From Amycolatopsis orientalis DSM 43388 (GTDB lineage Bacteria; Actinomycetota; Actinomycetes; Mycobacteriales; Pseudonocardiaceae): a stretch of DNA of 64,000 bases. The position numbers were made by a program, and so were the translations under genes. The DNA lies in contig NZ_ASXG01000039.1 in NCBI RefSeq assembly GCF_000411975.1, positions 23,101 through 87,100 of the forward strand, read 5' to 3'. Every line of letters starts with the position of its first letter. Positions within the stretch are counted from its first letter, which is position 1. Of this stretch, positions 7,924-17,136 are shown piece after piece. Under the pieces are notes generated by a model. It made no database searches, had not been told where the DNA came from, and saw only the letters and a list, made by a program, of their open reading frames with translations.

Positions 7924-9206
7924 CAGTCGCCCTCACCTCGCCGATACTGCGCACCGTCCGCCTTGGGCGGGCGAAGTCGTTGCGACGCAACGGCCAGCAC
8001 AATCAGCGTCACGAAGTGCGCGGTGTACGGAATCAAGTCGCTCGGCAGAGTGTCGTTGGTCCAGTAGATCGCGTACAGAATCCCGGCGCCGACGACACCG
8101 AGCGCGGCCGCGAGCCAGCGCTTCCGGATCAGCTGCACGATCACAATGATCGCCAGCAGAATCACCGCGCCGTAGAGCAACGCCAGCACCGCGTCGCCGC
8201 CGCCGGCGAGCTGCAGACCGTCGGAGTACCCGAACAGCGCGGCGCCGCCGAGCAGCCCGCCCGGCCGCCAGTTGCCGAAGATCATCGCGGCCAGACCGAT
8301 GTACCCGCGGCCGTTGGTCTGGTTCTCCAGGTAGTCCGCGCCGCCCTTGAGCAGCACCAGCGACGCACCGCCCATGCCCGCGAAACCGCCGGAGATCAGC
8401 ACGCCGACGTACTTGTAGCGGTACACGTTCACGCCGAGCGACTCCGCCGCGACCGGGTTCTCGCCGCACGAACGCAGCCGAAGCCCGAACCTCGTGCGCC
8501 AGAGGATCCAGTAGCTCACCGGGACCAGCACGATCGCGATCATGGTCAGCGGCGCGACCCCGGTCACCAGCCCGCGCAGAATGCCCGCGACGTCCGAAAG
8601 CCCGACGCGCTGCTGATTTTCCAGCGAACCCAGCCAGTCCGACAGTCCGGCCGCCGAGTAGGTGTCGAACTTCGGCACCGGCGGTGACTGGCGCGGATTG
8701 CCCGACAGCGGCTCGAAGATCAGGTTCGCCAGATATTTCGCGACCCCGAGCCCGAGGAGGTTGATCGCGACGCCGGAGACGATGTGGTTGACGTTGAACG
8801 TCACCGTCGCCACCGCGTGCAGCAGACCGCCCAGCGCGCCGAACCCGATCGCGGCCAGCAGGCCGACCCACGCGCCGCCGTAGTACGAACCCCAGGCCGC
8901 GCCCCAGGTGCCGAGGATCATCATGCCTTCGAGGCCGATGTTGATCACGCCCACGCGCTCGGCCCACAGCCCGCCCAGTGCACACAGCAGGATCGGCAGC
9001 GCCAGCCGCAGCGCGGTCGACGCGGTGTTGCTGGACGTCAGTGCCGAAACTCCGGTGGCGTACGACGCGGTCGACATGACCGCGATCGCGACCACGGCCC
9101 AGATCACCCCGCGCAGCCAGCCGGGAATCCGCGGCCGCTTGCGCTTGACCGGCATCGGCGTGCCGGACTCCGGTCCCGGCCGGGAGAACTCCGTCGTGGT
9201 GGTCAC
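7923..9206 (-). CDS. BMP-type nucleoside ABC transporter, second permease
   Basis: A 427-aa integral membrane protein of the BPD_transp_2 (LivM/YufQ-like) family. After a cytoplasmic N-terminus (about 35 aa, basic) come many hydrophobic helices. The conserved loop WAERVGVINIGLEGMMILG and the C-terminal cytoplasmic EAA-like region (RSCGENPVAAESLGVNV) contact the ATPase. The GTG at 9206 overlaps the stop of the first permease (GTGA). It pairs with the neighbouring permease as the heterodimeric channel. Substrate is inferred to be nucleosides from the adjacent cdd, deoA and BMP lipoprotein. Confidence 0.9.
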   Translation of the reverse strand: MTTTTEFSRPGPESGTPMPVKRKRPRIPGWLRGVIWAVVAIAVMSTASYATGVSALTSSNTASTALRLALPILLCALGGLWAERVGVINIGLEGMMILGTWGAAWGSYYGGAWVGLLAAIGFGALGGLLHAVATVTFNVNHIVSGVAINLLGLGVAKYLANLIFEPLSGNPRQSPPVPKFDTYSAAGLSDWLGSLENQQRVGLSDVAGILRGLVTGVAPLTMIAIVLVPVSYWILWRTRFGLRLRSCGENPVAAESLGVNVYRYKYVGVLISGGFAGMGGASLVLLKGGADYLENQTNGRGYIGLAAMIFGNWRPGGLLGGAALFGYSDGLQLAGGGDAVLALLYGAVILLAIIVIVQLIRKRWLAAALGVVGAGILYAIYWTNDTLPSDLIPYTAHFVTLIVLAVASQRLRPPKADGAQYRRGEGD

Positions 9207-10300
9207 ACCGCACCGCCTTCCGCGACCGAGGCGCCCTTGCGGCCGTTGCCGGCGAGCGCCCTGCCCACCCTGCGCTGTTCCGCGGCGAGGTCGGCCCGGC
9301 GCACGATCTCGTACGCCACGACGACCGAGAGCACGATGATGCCCTGCATGATCGTCGCGATTTCCTTGGACACGTTGATCTGCTCCAGCGACACCGCCGA
9401 GGTGTCCAGGAACGCCCACAGCAGCGCGCCGAACGCGATGCCGCCGGGGTGGTTGCGGCCGAGCAGCGCGACCGCGATGCCGGTGAAGCCGTACATCTGG
9501 GTCGCGGTGATGCCGTAGCTGTAGTCGCGGCCGAGCAGTTCCGGCATGGCGACCAGACCGGCCACCGCACCGGACAGCAGCATCGCGATGAGCGTCATCT
9601 TCTTCGCGCTCACGCCGCCGGCCGCCGCGGCGGTCGCGGACTCGCCGCTCGCCTTCAGCTCGAAGCCGAACCGGGTGCGGTTCAGCATGAACCAGTAGGC
9701 GACGCCGATCGCGATCGCGATGAACACGAACCCGAACAGCGTGCCCGACCCGACCGGGATGCCCGGGATCCGGCCGGACGGCGCGATCACCCTGGTCCCG
9801 ATGTTGTTGCCGGTCTGCACGCCGAACTGGTCGGCGTTGATCAGGAACGCGATGATGCCGGCGACGATCGAGTTCAGCATGATCGTCGAGATGACCTCGC
9901 TGACGCCGCGGGTCACCTTGAGCACCGCCGGGATCGTCGCGTACAGCGCGCCGGAAACGATGGCCACCAGCAGGATCACGATGGTGTGGATGACCGGCGG
10001 CAGCTGCAGCGCCCCGCCGATGATCGCGGCGACCACCGCGGCGAACCGGTACTGGCCCTCGACGCCGATGTTGAAGAGGTTCATCTGGAACCCGATGGCC
10101 ACGGCGAGACCGGACAGGTAGTAGACCGTCGCGAGGTTCACCGTGTCGACCGCGGTGGAACCCTTGAACAGCTGGCCGATCATCGTCCCGTACGCCTGCA
10201 ACGGGTCGGCGCCGGAGATGACGAGCGCGATCGCGGACAGGATCACCGCGAACGCGATCGCGAGCAGAGGCGGCAGCAGCCGCGTGCGCCACGAACTCAT
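9203..10300 (-). CDS. BMP-type nucleoside ABC transporter, first permease
   Basis: A 365-aa membrane protein of the same permease superfamily (YufP-like). Landmark sequences are GFQMNLFNIGVEGQY, FELKASGESATAAAAGG (the ATPase coupling loop) and GFTGIAVALLGRNHPGG. The N-terminus goes straight into a membrane helix (LLPPLLAIAFAVILSAIALVI). Start and stop codons overlap its neighbours by 4 nt (ATGA with the ATPase, GTGA with the second permease), so expression stoichiometry is probably fixed by coupling. Confidence 0.9.
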   Translation of the reverse strand: MSSWRTRLLPPLLAIAFAVILSAIALVISGADPLQAYGTMIGQLFKGSTAVDTVNLATVYYLSGLAVAIGFQMNLFNIGVEGQYRFAAVVAAIIGGALQLPPVIHTIVILLVAIVSGALYATIPAVLKVTRGVSEVISTIMLNSIVAGIIAFLINADQFGVQTGNNIGTRVIAPSGRIPGIPVGSGTLFGFVFIAIAIGVAYWFMLNRTRFGFELKASGESATAAAAGGVSAKKMTLIAMLLSGAVAGLVAMPELLGRDYSYGITATQMYGFTGIAVALLGRNHPGGIAFGALLWAFLDTSAVSLEQINVSKEIATIMQGIIVLSVVVAYEIVRRADLAAEQRRVGRALAGNGRKGASVAEGGAV

Positions 10301-11874
10301 GAGTCTTCACCTTCTTCGGCGCCGGTCATGGCGGAACCGAGTTCCTGCGGAGTGACGGTGGCCGGGTTCGCCTCGCTCACGAGCCGCCCGCGCAGCATCA
10401 CGCGAATGGTGTCGGACAACCCGATCAGCTCGTCGAGGTCCGCGGAGATCAGCAGCACGGCGAGGCCGTCGGCACGGGCCTGCCGGATCTGTTCCCAGAT
10501 CAGTGCCTGCGCGCCGACATCGACGCCGCGCGTCGGGTGCGACGCGATCAGCAGCACCGGGTTGCCGGACAGTTCGCGGCCGACGATCAGCTTCTGCTGG
10601 TTACCGCCGGACAACGCGGCGGCCGGCACGTCGATGCCCGGCGTGCGGACGTCGTACTCGCGCACGATGCGCTCGGTGTCCTCCCGCGCGCCCGCGATGT
10701 TGAGCAACTGCCCGCCGGACACCGGTTCCCGCGTCTGGTAACCGAGAATCCGGTTGACCCACAACGGTTGCGTGAGCAGCAGGCTGTGCCGCGTGCGGTC
10801 CTCGGCGATGTAGCCGATGCCCGCCTCGCGCCGCGCCAGCGTGCCCAGCTTGACCAGGTCGTGCGTCTCGCCGTCGGGCGGCGTCAGCTCGATGTGGCCG
10901 CCGCTCGCCTTGCGCATCCCCATGATCGTCTCGACCAGTTCGGTCTGGCCGTTGCCCTCGACGCCCGCGATGCCGAGCACCTCGCCCGCGTGCACAGTGA
11001 AGGAAATGTGGTCGAGCACGTTGCGTTCAGAGCCCTCGGCCGACAGCCGCAGCTCGCGCACCCGCAGCACCTCGCGGTCGGTCACCGTCGACTCGCGCGT
11101 CTCCGGGCTCGGCAGCTCCGACCCGACCATCATCTCGGCCAGTTCCCGGCTGGTGATCTTCTTCGGGTCCGCGGTGCCGACCGTGGTGCCGCGCCGGATC
11201 ACGGTGACCGTGTCGGCGATCGCGCGCACCTCGTCGAGCTTGTGCGAGATGAAGAGGAACGTGTACCCGTCGGCCTGCATCTCGCGGACCGTCGCGAACA
11301 GCGCGTCCACTTCCTGCGGCACGAGGACCGCGGTCGGCTCGTCGAGGATGATGATTTTCGCGCCGCGGTAAAGGACTTTGACGATCTCGACACGCTGACG
11401 GTCGGCGACGCCGAGTTCCTCCAGCAGCGCGTCCGGCTTCGCGTGCAGCCCGGTGCGCTTGGACAGCTCCTGCAGCCGCGCCCGCGCCGCGCGGCCGATG
11501 CCGTGCAGCGACTCCGCGCCCAGGAACACGTTTTCCGCGACGGTCAGGTTGTCGGCGAGCATGAAGTGCTGGTGCACCATGCCGATCCCGGCGCGGATGG
11601 CGTCCTGCGGGTTGCGCAGTTTCACCTCGCCGCCGTTGATGGCGATGCTGCCCTCGTCGGGCTGCTGCATCCCGTACAGGATCTTCATCAGGGTCGACTT
11701 GCCCGCGCCGTTCTCGCCGCACAGCGCGTGCACCTCGCCCGCCGCGACGGTGAGGTTGACGTCGGAGTTCGCGACCACGCCGGGGAACCGCTTGGTGATC
11801 CCGGTCAGCTGGACGGCCGGCACGCCCCGGTCGGGGACGGCTTCGGCCTCGATCTCGGTCATCGGAGGGGACAT
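10297..11874 (-). CDS. BMP-type nucleoside ABC transporter, double ATPase subunit
   Basis: A 525-aa protein with two fused ABC domains, as in sugar and nucleoside CUT2-like importers. The first has Walker A GENGAGKST at 53-61 and Walker B IIILDEPTAVL. The second has a degenerate Walker A (GVEGNGQTE) and signature ALSGGNQQK. The fused, partly degenerate arrangement is normal for this family. The start is uncertain: ATG 11874 (used) or ATG 11862; neither has a strong Shine-Dalgarno. A hairpin separates it from the lipoprotein gene upstream, probably lowering its expression relative to the binding protein. Confidence 0.92.
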   Translation of the reverse strand: MSPPMTEIEAEAVPDRGVPAVQLTGITKRFPGVVANSDVNLTVAAGEVHALCGENGAGKSTLMKILYGMQQPDEGSIAINGGEVKLRNPQDAIRAGIGMVHQHFMLADNLTVAENVFLGAESLHGIGRAARARLQELSKRTGLHAKPDALLEELGVADRQRVEIVKVLYRGAKIIILDEPTAVLVPQEVDALFATVREMQADGYTFLFISHKLDEVRAIADTVTVIRRGTTVGTADPKKITSRELAEMMVGSELPSPETRESTVTDREVLRVRELRLSAEGSERNVLDHISFTVHAGEVLGIAGVEGNGQTELVETIMGMRKASGGHIELTPPDGETHDLVKLGTLARREAGIGYIAEDRTRHSLLLTQPLWVNRILGYQTREPVSGGQLLNIAGAREDTERIVREYDVRTPGIDVPAAALSGGNQQKLIVGRELSGNPVLLIASHPTRGVDVGAQALIWEQIRQARADGLAVLLISADLDELIGLSDTIRVMLRGRLVSEANPATVTPQELGSAMTGAEEGEDS

Positions 11875-11896
11875 CCCGTTCTGTCGGAAACGCGTG

Positions 11897-11926
11897 AGGG
11901 CCCGGAAGGAGGATCCTTCCGAGCCC
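11897..11926 (-). terminator. Intercistronic hairpin (partial terminator or mRNA stabiliser) between bmp lipoprotein and ATPase
   Basis: AGGGCCCGGAAGGA (11897-11910) pairs with TCCTTCCGAGCCCT (about 11914-11926), with one mismatch and a very short loop. It lies in the 68-bp gap of an otherwise overlapping operon. Such hairpins usually allow higher levels of the solute-binding protein; that role is inferred here. Confidence 0.55.
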
Positions 11927-11942
11927 TGCCGCGTCGTGAGCG

Positions 11943-13094
11943 TTACTTGGCCGGCTTGTCCGAGACCTTGATGGCGCCGGAAACGATCTGCGCCTTGTAC
12001 CCGTCGAGCACGTCCTTGATGTCGTCGACCTTGCCGCCGGAGGTCGAGTAGCCGACCCCGTCGGACTTCAGGTCGAAGCGCTTGGGCAGCGTGCTCAGGT
12101 CGCCCTTCGCGACGGCCTGCAGGTATTCGAAGACCGCGACGTCGACGCGCTTGATCATCGAGGTGATGATGATGTCCTTGTCCGCGGCGACGGTCTTCTG
12201 GTTGTACTGGTCGGAGTCGACGCCGATGGCCAGCGCGTTGTTCTGCTTGGCCGCGTCGAACACGCCCTTGCCGGAGGCTCCGGCCGCGTGGTACACGACG
12301 TCCGCGCCGCGCGAGATCTCCGCGGCCGCCTTCGCGTTGCCCTTCGGCGGGTCCTGGAAACCGGAGAAGTCGCCGGCCGGCGTCAGGTACTCGTCCTCGA
12401 TCTTGATCTTGTTCGAAACGGCGTGCGCGCCCTGCAGGAAGCCGGCCTCGAACTTCTGGATCAGCGGGGTGTTCACGCCGCCGACGAAGCCGATGTGGCA
12501 TTTCTTGCTCTTGTACGCGGCGGCGACGCCGGCCAGGAACGAGCCCTGCTCCTCGGCGAAGACCAGCGGCGTGACGTTCGGCAGGGTGATCGAGTCGTCG
12601 TCGACGATCGCGAACTTGGTGTTCGGGTACTTGGCGGCGATCGCCTTCACCGACGGCGCGTACGCGAACCCGACCGCGATGATCGGGTTCAGGCCCGACT
12701 GCGCCATCTGCTCGAGCCGCTGCTGTTTGGCGGCTTCGCTCTCGCTCGCGCTCGCGGTGCTCTCGTTGACCGTCGGGACGCCGAGGTCGGACTTCGCCCG
12801 GTCGGTCCCCGCGGCGGCCGCGTCGTTGAAGGAAGCGTCACCGCGACCGCCGACGTCGAAGGCCAGGCCGACCTTGAGCTTGCTGCCGTCGACCTTGCCC
12901 GAGGCGGCGCTGCTGCTCGTGGCGGCGGCCGGCGCGGCGGGCGGCTTCGGCGCGGTGATGCAGTTGGAGCCCGAATTGCCGTCCGAACCGGACGCGTTGT
13001 TGTTGCTTCCCCCGGTGTCCTTCGCGCACCCGGCCAGTGCAAGCACCCCAGCCATGGTCGCGGCGGCCAGCGCGGTTCCACGCATGCGACGCAA
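11943..13094 (-). CDS. BMP-family nucleoside-binding lipoprotein
   Basis: About 383 aa, with a lipoprotein signal peptide ending in the lipobox LAGC (Cys23 if TTG 13094 is the start), then a Gly/Ser/Asn linker and a Bmp/PnrA-like periplasmic-binding fold. Typical segments are KVGLAFDVGGRGDASFNDAAAAG near the N-terminus, IAVGFAYAPSVKAIAAKYP and HIGFVGGVNTPLIQKFEAGF. The start at TTG 13094 is preferred because GGAGGGA lies 8 nt upstream; ATG 13085 is the alternative. It is the first gene of the operon and delivers substrate to the ABC channel. BMP proteins studied in other bacteria bind purine nucleosides. Confidence 0.9.
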   Translation of the reverse strand: MRRMRGTALAAATMAGVLALAGCAKDTGGSNNNASGSDGNSGSNCITAPKPPAAPAAATSSSAASGKVDGSKLKVGLAFDVGGRGDASFNDAAAAGTDRAKSDLGVPTVNESTASASESEAAKQQRLEQMAQSGLNPIIAVGFAYAPSVKAIAAKYPNTKFAIVDDDSITLPNVTPLVFAEEQGSFLAGVAAAYKSKKCHIGFVGGVNTPLIQKFEAGFLQGAHAVSNKIKIEDEYLTPAGDFSGFQDPPKGNAKAAAEISRGADVVYHAAGASGKGVFDAAKQNNALAIGVDSDQYNQKTVAADKDIIITSMIKRVDVAVFEYLQAVAKGDLSTLPKRFDLKSDGVGYSTSGGKVDDIKDVLDGYKAQIVSGAIKVSDKPAK

Positions 13095-13334
13095 CGTGTG
13101 TCTCCCTCCCCGCTGATCCAGCGGACGATCCAGGAACGGCCCGGTCACGGTCGCCGGGCTCAACTGGCAGACCGTACCCAACCGCCGGGTAACCGCCATA
13201 GGAACGGCACGCTACGTAACACAAACGTTTACTCGGAGGTCCGATCCGCGACCAATCCGGCGCCGACTGTGATCAACTGCCCCTCGGTTGGCCCGCCCCT
13301 CACGCACCGTGCCCCCGCTCGCGGCCGGGGAAGG

Positions 13335-13387
13335 TCCGTGAAGGACTCCTTCCGGGAATCTGATTCCCGGAAGGAGTCCTTCACGGA
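13335..13387. repeat. 53-bp perfect palindrome in the bmp/sdh divergent intergenic region
   Basis: A 26-nt arm (13335-13360) is exactly reverse-complementary to 13362-13387, with a single T between them. The arms contain GTGAAGGACTCCTTCC, itself near-palindromic. It lies roughly mid-way between the divergent bmp (start 13094) and sdhC (start 13638), so it is not at the end of either gene and is unlikely to be their terminator. From memory, similar GTGAAGGACTCC palindromes recur in Amycolatopsis genomes. The rest of this 540-bp gap shows no gene. Confidence 0.75.
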
Positions 13388-13637
13388 CAGCCAGACGTGC
13401 TCCAGACCACACGTCCGAGTGGTCTGCCGCGGTCGGCGGTGTCTGGTCTGTCACAGAGAGGAACCCGGAGGTGAGCCGGGCGTCGGGGTCGGGTCTAGCA
13501 TCCATGCATCCACGCTCGATGGCCCCTGATCTCGGCACCGTCGCCGGAGTTGTCCCCAGTGGACCGACCCCGGCCGCGGGTGCGGACCTCACCGGTCACC
13601 CGGGCACGACAGTCATGACGTTGGAGGCCGTTCACCG

Positions 13638-14087
13638 ATGTCCACCACGGCGAGCACTGCCACCGAAAGCGGGGCAGGAGCTAGCGATCGGGCGGGTGCC
13701 TCACGCCGGCAGGGAACCTTCTACCGGGGCGACCCCGGCATGTGGTCCTGGGTGCTTCACCGCATCACCGGCGTGCTGACCTTTTTCTTCCTGTTCGTGC
13801 ACGTTCTCGACACCGCGCTCGTGCGCGTGTCGCCGAACACCTACGACCAGGTCATCGAGACGTACAAGACGCCGATCGTGAACCTGCTCGAGGTCGGCCT
13901 TGTCGGCGCGGTGCTGTACCACGCACTCAACGGGCTGCGCGTCCTGCTGGTCGACTTCTGGGCCAAGGGCCCGAAGTACCAGAAGACGATGCTCTGGGTC
14001 ATCGGCGTCGTGTGGGTGGTCGTGATGGTTCCGGGTGCGTTCTTCATGCTGAAGCGCACCGTCGAGACGCTTTTCGGGGGTGCCTGA
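13638..14087 (+). CDS. sdhC: Succinate dehydrogenase cytochrome b556 subunit
   Basis: A 149-aa membrane anchor with about three TM helices (WVLHRITGVLTFFFLFVHVL, LLEVGLVGAVLYHAL, MLWVIGVVWVVVMVPGAFFML). The conserved H-RxTG segment and YHALNGLR histidine are typical quinone/heme b elements. The N-terminal 30 residues are Ser/Thr/Ala-rich and soluble. The start ATG follows GGAGG with suitable spacing. It is the first gene of sdhCDAB, resembling the Sdh2-type operon of mycobacteria and SCO4855-4858. Confidence 0.93.
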   Translation: MSTTASTATESGAGASDRAGASRRQGTFYRGDPGMWSWVLHRITGVLTFFFLFVHVLDTALVRVSPNTYDQVIETYKTPIVNLLEVGLVGAVLYHALNGLRVLLVDFWAKGPKYQKTMLWVIGVVWVVVMVPGAFFMLKRTVETLFGGA

Positions 14088-14091
14088 TCCC

Positions 14092-14508
14092 ATGGCCGAC
14101 GCTCTGATCCTCGACAAGCCGCGCTCGCCGCGGCGCCCGGCCGCCCGGCGCAGCAACTTCGAGCTCTACAGCTGGCTGTTCATGCGCATCTCCGGCCTCG
14201 CGCTGATCATCCTGGTGCTGGGCCACCTGTTCATCATGAACATCCTCGACGGCGGCGTGCACCGCATCAACTGGGGCTTCGTCGCCGGCCGGTGGGCCTC
14301 GCCGTTCTGGCAGTTCTGGGACCTGGCCATGCTGTGGCTCGCCGAGATCCACGGCGGCAACGGCCTGCGCACGATCATCGACGACTACGCGCGCAAGGAC
14401 TCCACCCGGTTCTGGCTGAAGATCCTGCTCTACGTCTCGATGGTGGTCATCCTGGCCGTCGGCACGATGGTGATCTTCACGTTCGACCCCGAGATGCCTG
14501 CCTCCTGA
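14092..14508 (+). CDS. sdhD: Succinate dehydrogenase hydrophobic membrane anchor
   Basis: A 138-aa protein with three TM segments; it includes LVLGHLFIMN and HGGNGLRTIIDDYAR, the conserved histidine/arginine stretch of SdhD. ATG 14092 is used; an in-frame GTG at 14080 overlapping the sdhC stop is an alternative. With sdhC it anchors SdhAB to the membrane and forms the quinone site. Confidence 0.92.
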   Translation: MADALILDKPRSPRRPAARRSNFELYSWLFMRISGLALIILVLGHLFIMNILDGGVHRINWGFVAGRWASPFWQFWDLAMLWLAEIHGGNGLRTIIDDYARKDSTRFWLKILLYVSMVVILAVGTMVIFTFDPEMPAS

Positions 14509-14544
14509 AGGCGCACCCACCACTAGCTAGCGGAGTCTTTCCCT

Positions 14545-16299
14545 ATGCAGTTCCACAAGTACGACGTGGTGATCGTCGGCGCGGGCGGCGCCGGCATGCG
14601 CGCCGCCATCGAGTCCGGCCAGCGCGCCCGCACCGCGGTCCTCACCAAGCTTTACCCGACCCGGTCCCACACCGGCGCGGCACAGGGCGGCATGTGCGCC
14701 GCGCTGGCGAACGTCGAAGAGGACAACTGGGAATGGCACACCTTCGACACCGTCAAGGGCGGTGACTACCTGGTCGACCAGGACGCCGCGGAGATCATGG
14801 CCAAGGAGGCCATCGACGCCGTCCTCGACCTGGAGAAGATGGGTCTTCCGTTCAACCGGACGCCCGAGGGCAAGATCGACCAGCGCCGGTTCGGCGGGCA
14901 CACCCGCGACCACGGCAAGGCCGCGGTGCGCCGCGCCTGCTACGCCGCGGACCGCACCGGCCACATGATTCTCCAGACGCTGTACCAAAACTGCGTCAAG
15001 CACGGCACCGAGTTCTTCAACGAGTTCTACGTGCTCGACCTGATCCTCTCCGAGGACGAGGACGGCAACCCGATCGCCTCCGGCGTGGTCGCCTACGAAC
15101 TGGCCACCGGCGAGCTGCACGTGTTCCAGGCGAAGTCGATCGTGTTCGCCACCGGCGGCGCGGGCAAGATCTTCAAGACCACGTCGAACGCGCACACCCT
15201 CACCGGCGACGGCCTCGGCATCATCTTCCGCAAGGGTCTTCCGCTGGAGGACATGGAGTTCTTCCAGTTCCACCCGACCGGCCTGGCCGGCCTCGGCATC
15301 CTGATCTCCGAGGCGGTGCGCGGCGAGGGCGGCATCCTCCGCAACGCCGACGGCGAGCGGTTCATGGAGCGCTACGCCCCCACCATCAAGGACCTCGCGC
15401 CGCGCGACATCGTCGCCCGGTCGATGGTCCAGGAGGTGCTGCAGGGCCGCGGCTGCGGGCCGAACAAGGACTACGTGGTCCTGGACGTGACCCACCTGCC
15501 GGTCGAGGTCCTCGAGACCAAGCTGCCGGACATCACCGAGTTCTCCCGCACCTACCTCGGCGTCGACCCGGTCAAGGAGCCGGTGCCGGTGTTCCCGACG
15601 TGCCACTACGTCATGGGCGGCATCCCGACGAACGTCCACGGCGAGGCGCTGCGCGACAACGAGCACGTCATCCCGGGCCTGTACGCCGCGGGCGAGGTCG
15701 CCTGCGTGTCGGTGCACGGTTCGAACCGGCTGGGCACGAACTCGCTGCTGGACATCAACGTCTTCGGCCGCCGCGCGGGCATCGCCGCCGCGGAGTACGC
15801 GCTGGCGCACGACCACGTCGAGCTGCCGGAGAACCCGACTCAGCTGGTCGAGGACCAGCTGAAGCTGCTGCTGTCGGAGCACGGCGACGAGCGCGTCGCC
15901 GACATCCGCAAGGAAATGCAGCAGACGATGGACTCGCACGCTTCGGTGTACCGCACCGAGGACACGCTGAAGCAGGCGCTGACCGACATCCAGGCGCTCA
16001 AGGAGCGCTACCAGCGGATCACCGTGGCGGACAAGGGCAAGCGGTACAACACCGACCTGCTCGAGGCCGTCGAACTCGGCTTCCTGCTGGAGCTGGCCGA
16101 GGTCCTGGTCGTCGGCGCGATCGCGCGCAAGGAGTCCCGCGGCGGCCACGCCCGCGAGGACTACCCGAACCGCGACGACACGAACTTCATGCGGCACACC
16201 ATGGCCTACAAGCAGGGCGAGGGGCTGTCGGCCGACATCCGGCTCGACTACAAGCCGGTCACCTTCACCCGCTACGAACCGATGGAGCGGAAGTACTGA
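14545..16299 (+). CDS. sdhA: Succinate dehydrogenase flavoprotein subunit
   Basis: A 584-aa protein oxidising succinate to fumarate. FAD-binding GAGGAGMRAAI is near residue 12. The covalent FAD histidine lies in RSHTGAAQGGM. Active-site segments QFHPTG, RGEGGIL and HGSNRLGTNSLLD are present, with GGIPTN in the capping region. Length is typical. Its stop overlaps the sdhB start (TGATG at 16297-16301), coupling the two catalytic subunits. Confidence 0.97.
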   Translation: MQFHKYDVVIVGAGGAGMRAAIESGQRARTAVLTKLYPTRSHTGAAQGGMCAALANVEEDNWEWHTFDTVKGGDYLVDQDAAEIMAKEAIDAVLDLEKMGLPFNRTPEGKIDQRRFGGHTRDHGKAAVRRACYAADRTGHMILQTLYQNCVKHGTEFFNEFYVLDLILSEDEDGNPIASGVVAYELATGELHVFQAKSIVFATGGAGKIFKTTSNAHTLTGDGLGIIFRKGLPLEDMEFFQFHPTGLAGLGILISEAVRGEGGILRNADGERFMERYAPTIKDLAPRDIVARSMVQEVLQGRGCGPNKDYVVLDVTHLPVEVLETKLPDITEFSRTYLGVDPVKEPVPVFPTCHYVMGGIPTNVHGEALRDNEHVIPGLYAAGEVACVSVHGSNRLGTNSLLDINVFGRRAGIAAAEYALAHDHVELPENPTQLVEDQLKLLLSEHGDERVADIRKEMQQTMDSHASVYRTEDTLKQALTDIQALKERYQRITVADKGKRYNTDLLEAVELGFLLELAEVLVVGAIARKESRGGHAREDYPNRDDTNFMRHTMAYKQGEGLSADIRLDYKPVTFTRYEPMERKY

Positions 16300-17072
16300 T
16301 GACGACGGCCACCCCAGAGGCGCCCTCCGCCAAGGCGTCCGACGAGCACACGCCGATCCAGGTCACGCTGAAGATCCTGCGGTTCAACCCGGAAGTCGAC
16401 TCCGAGCCGCACTGGGAGACCTACGACGTCCCGGCGCAGCCGACCGACCGCGTGCTGAACCTGCTGTTCTACGTCAAGGACTACATCGACGGCACGTTCT
16501 CCTTCCGCCGCTCGTGCGCGCACGGCGTGTGCGGGTCGGACGCGATGCAGATCAACGGGATCAACCGCTTGGCCTGCAAGGTGCTGCTGAAGGACCTGCT
16601 GGAGAAAAACGGCAAGAAGACCGAGATCACCATCGCCCCGATCAAGGGCCTGACGACGTTGAAGGACCTCTACGTCGACATGGACCCGTTCTTCGAGGCG
16701 TACCGGGCGATCAAGCCGTACCTGATCACCTACGGCAACGAGCCGACCCGCGAGCGGATCCAGTCCCAGGCCGACCGCGACCGCTTCGACGACACCACCA
16801 AGTGCATCCTGTGCGCCTGCTGCACGTCGTCCTGCCCGGTCTACTGGAACGACGGCTCGTACTTCGGCCCGGCGGCGATCGTCAACGCCCACCGCTTCAT
16901 CTTCGACTCCCGCGACGAGGGCGCCGAAGAGCGGCTGGACATCCTGAACGACGGCGAAGGCGTGTGGCGCTGCCGCACGACGTTCAACTGCACCGACGCC
17001 TGCCCGCGTGGCATCCAGGTGACGAAGGCGATCCAGGAAGTCAAACGCGCCCTCCTCTTCAAGCGCGTCTGA
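16299..17072 (+). CDS. sdhB: Succinate dehydrogenase iron-sulfur subunit
   Basis: A 257-aa protein with three Fe-S clusters. The [2Fe-2S] ligands lie in SCAHGVCGSD and the following Cys. The [4Fe-4S]/[3Fe-4S] cysteines lie in CILCACCTSSCP, CRTTFNCTDACP and neighbouring residues. It transfers electrons from SdhA to the quinone in SdhCD. The start overlaps the sdhA stop. A strong terminator follows. Confidence 0.97.
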   Translation: MTTATPEAPSAKASDEHTPIQVTLKILRFNPEVDSEPHWETYDVPAQPTDRVLNLLFYVKDYIDGTFSFRRSCAHGVCGSDAMQINGINRLACKVLLKDLLEKNGKKTEITIAPIKGLTTLKDLYVDMDPFFEAYRAIKPYLITYGNEPTRERIQSQADRDRFDDTTKCILCACCTSSCPVYWNDGSYFGPAAIVNAHRFIFDSRDEGAEERLDILNDGEGVWRCRTTFNCTDACPRGIQVTKAIQEVKRALLFKRV

Positions 17073-17085
17073 CCTGCTGGCAACG

Positions 17086-17125
17086 AAACGGCCCTGGCCC
17101 CGAGCTTTCGGGACCAGGGCCGTTT
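17086..17125. terminator. Bidirectional intrinsic terminator between sdhB and the subtilase gene
   Basis: A stem of AAACGGCCCTGGCCC and GGGACCAGGGCCGTTT is followed on the plus strand by TTTTT. It lies between convergent genes. Confidence 0.85.
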
Positions 17126-17136
17126 TTGGTGCTGCG

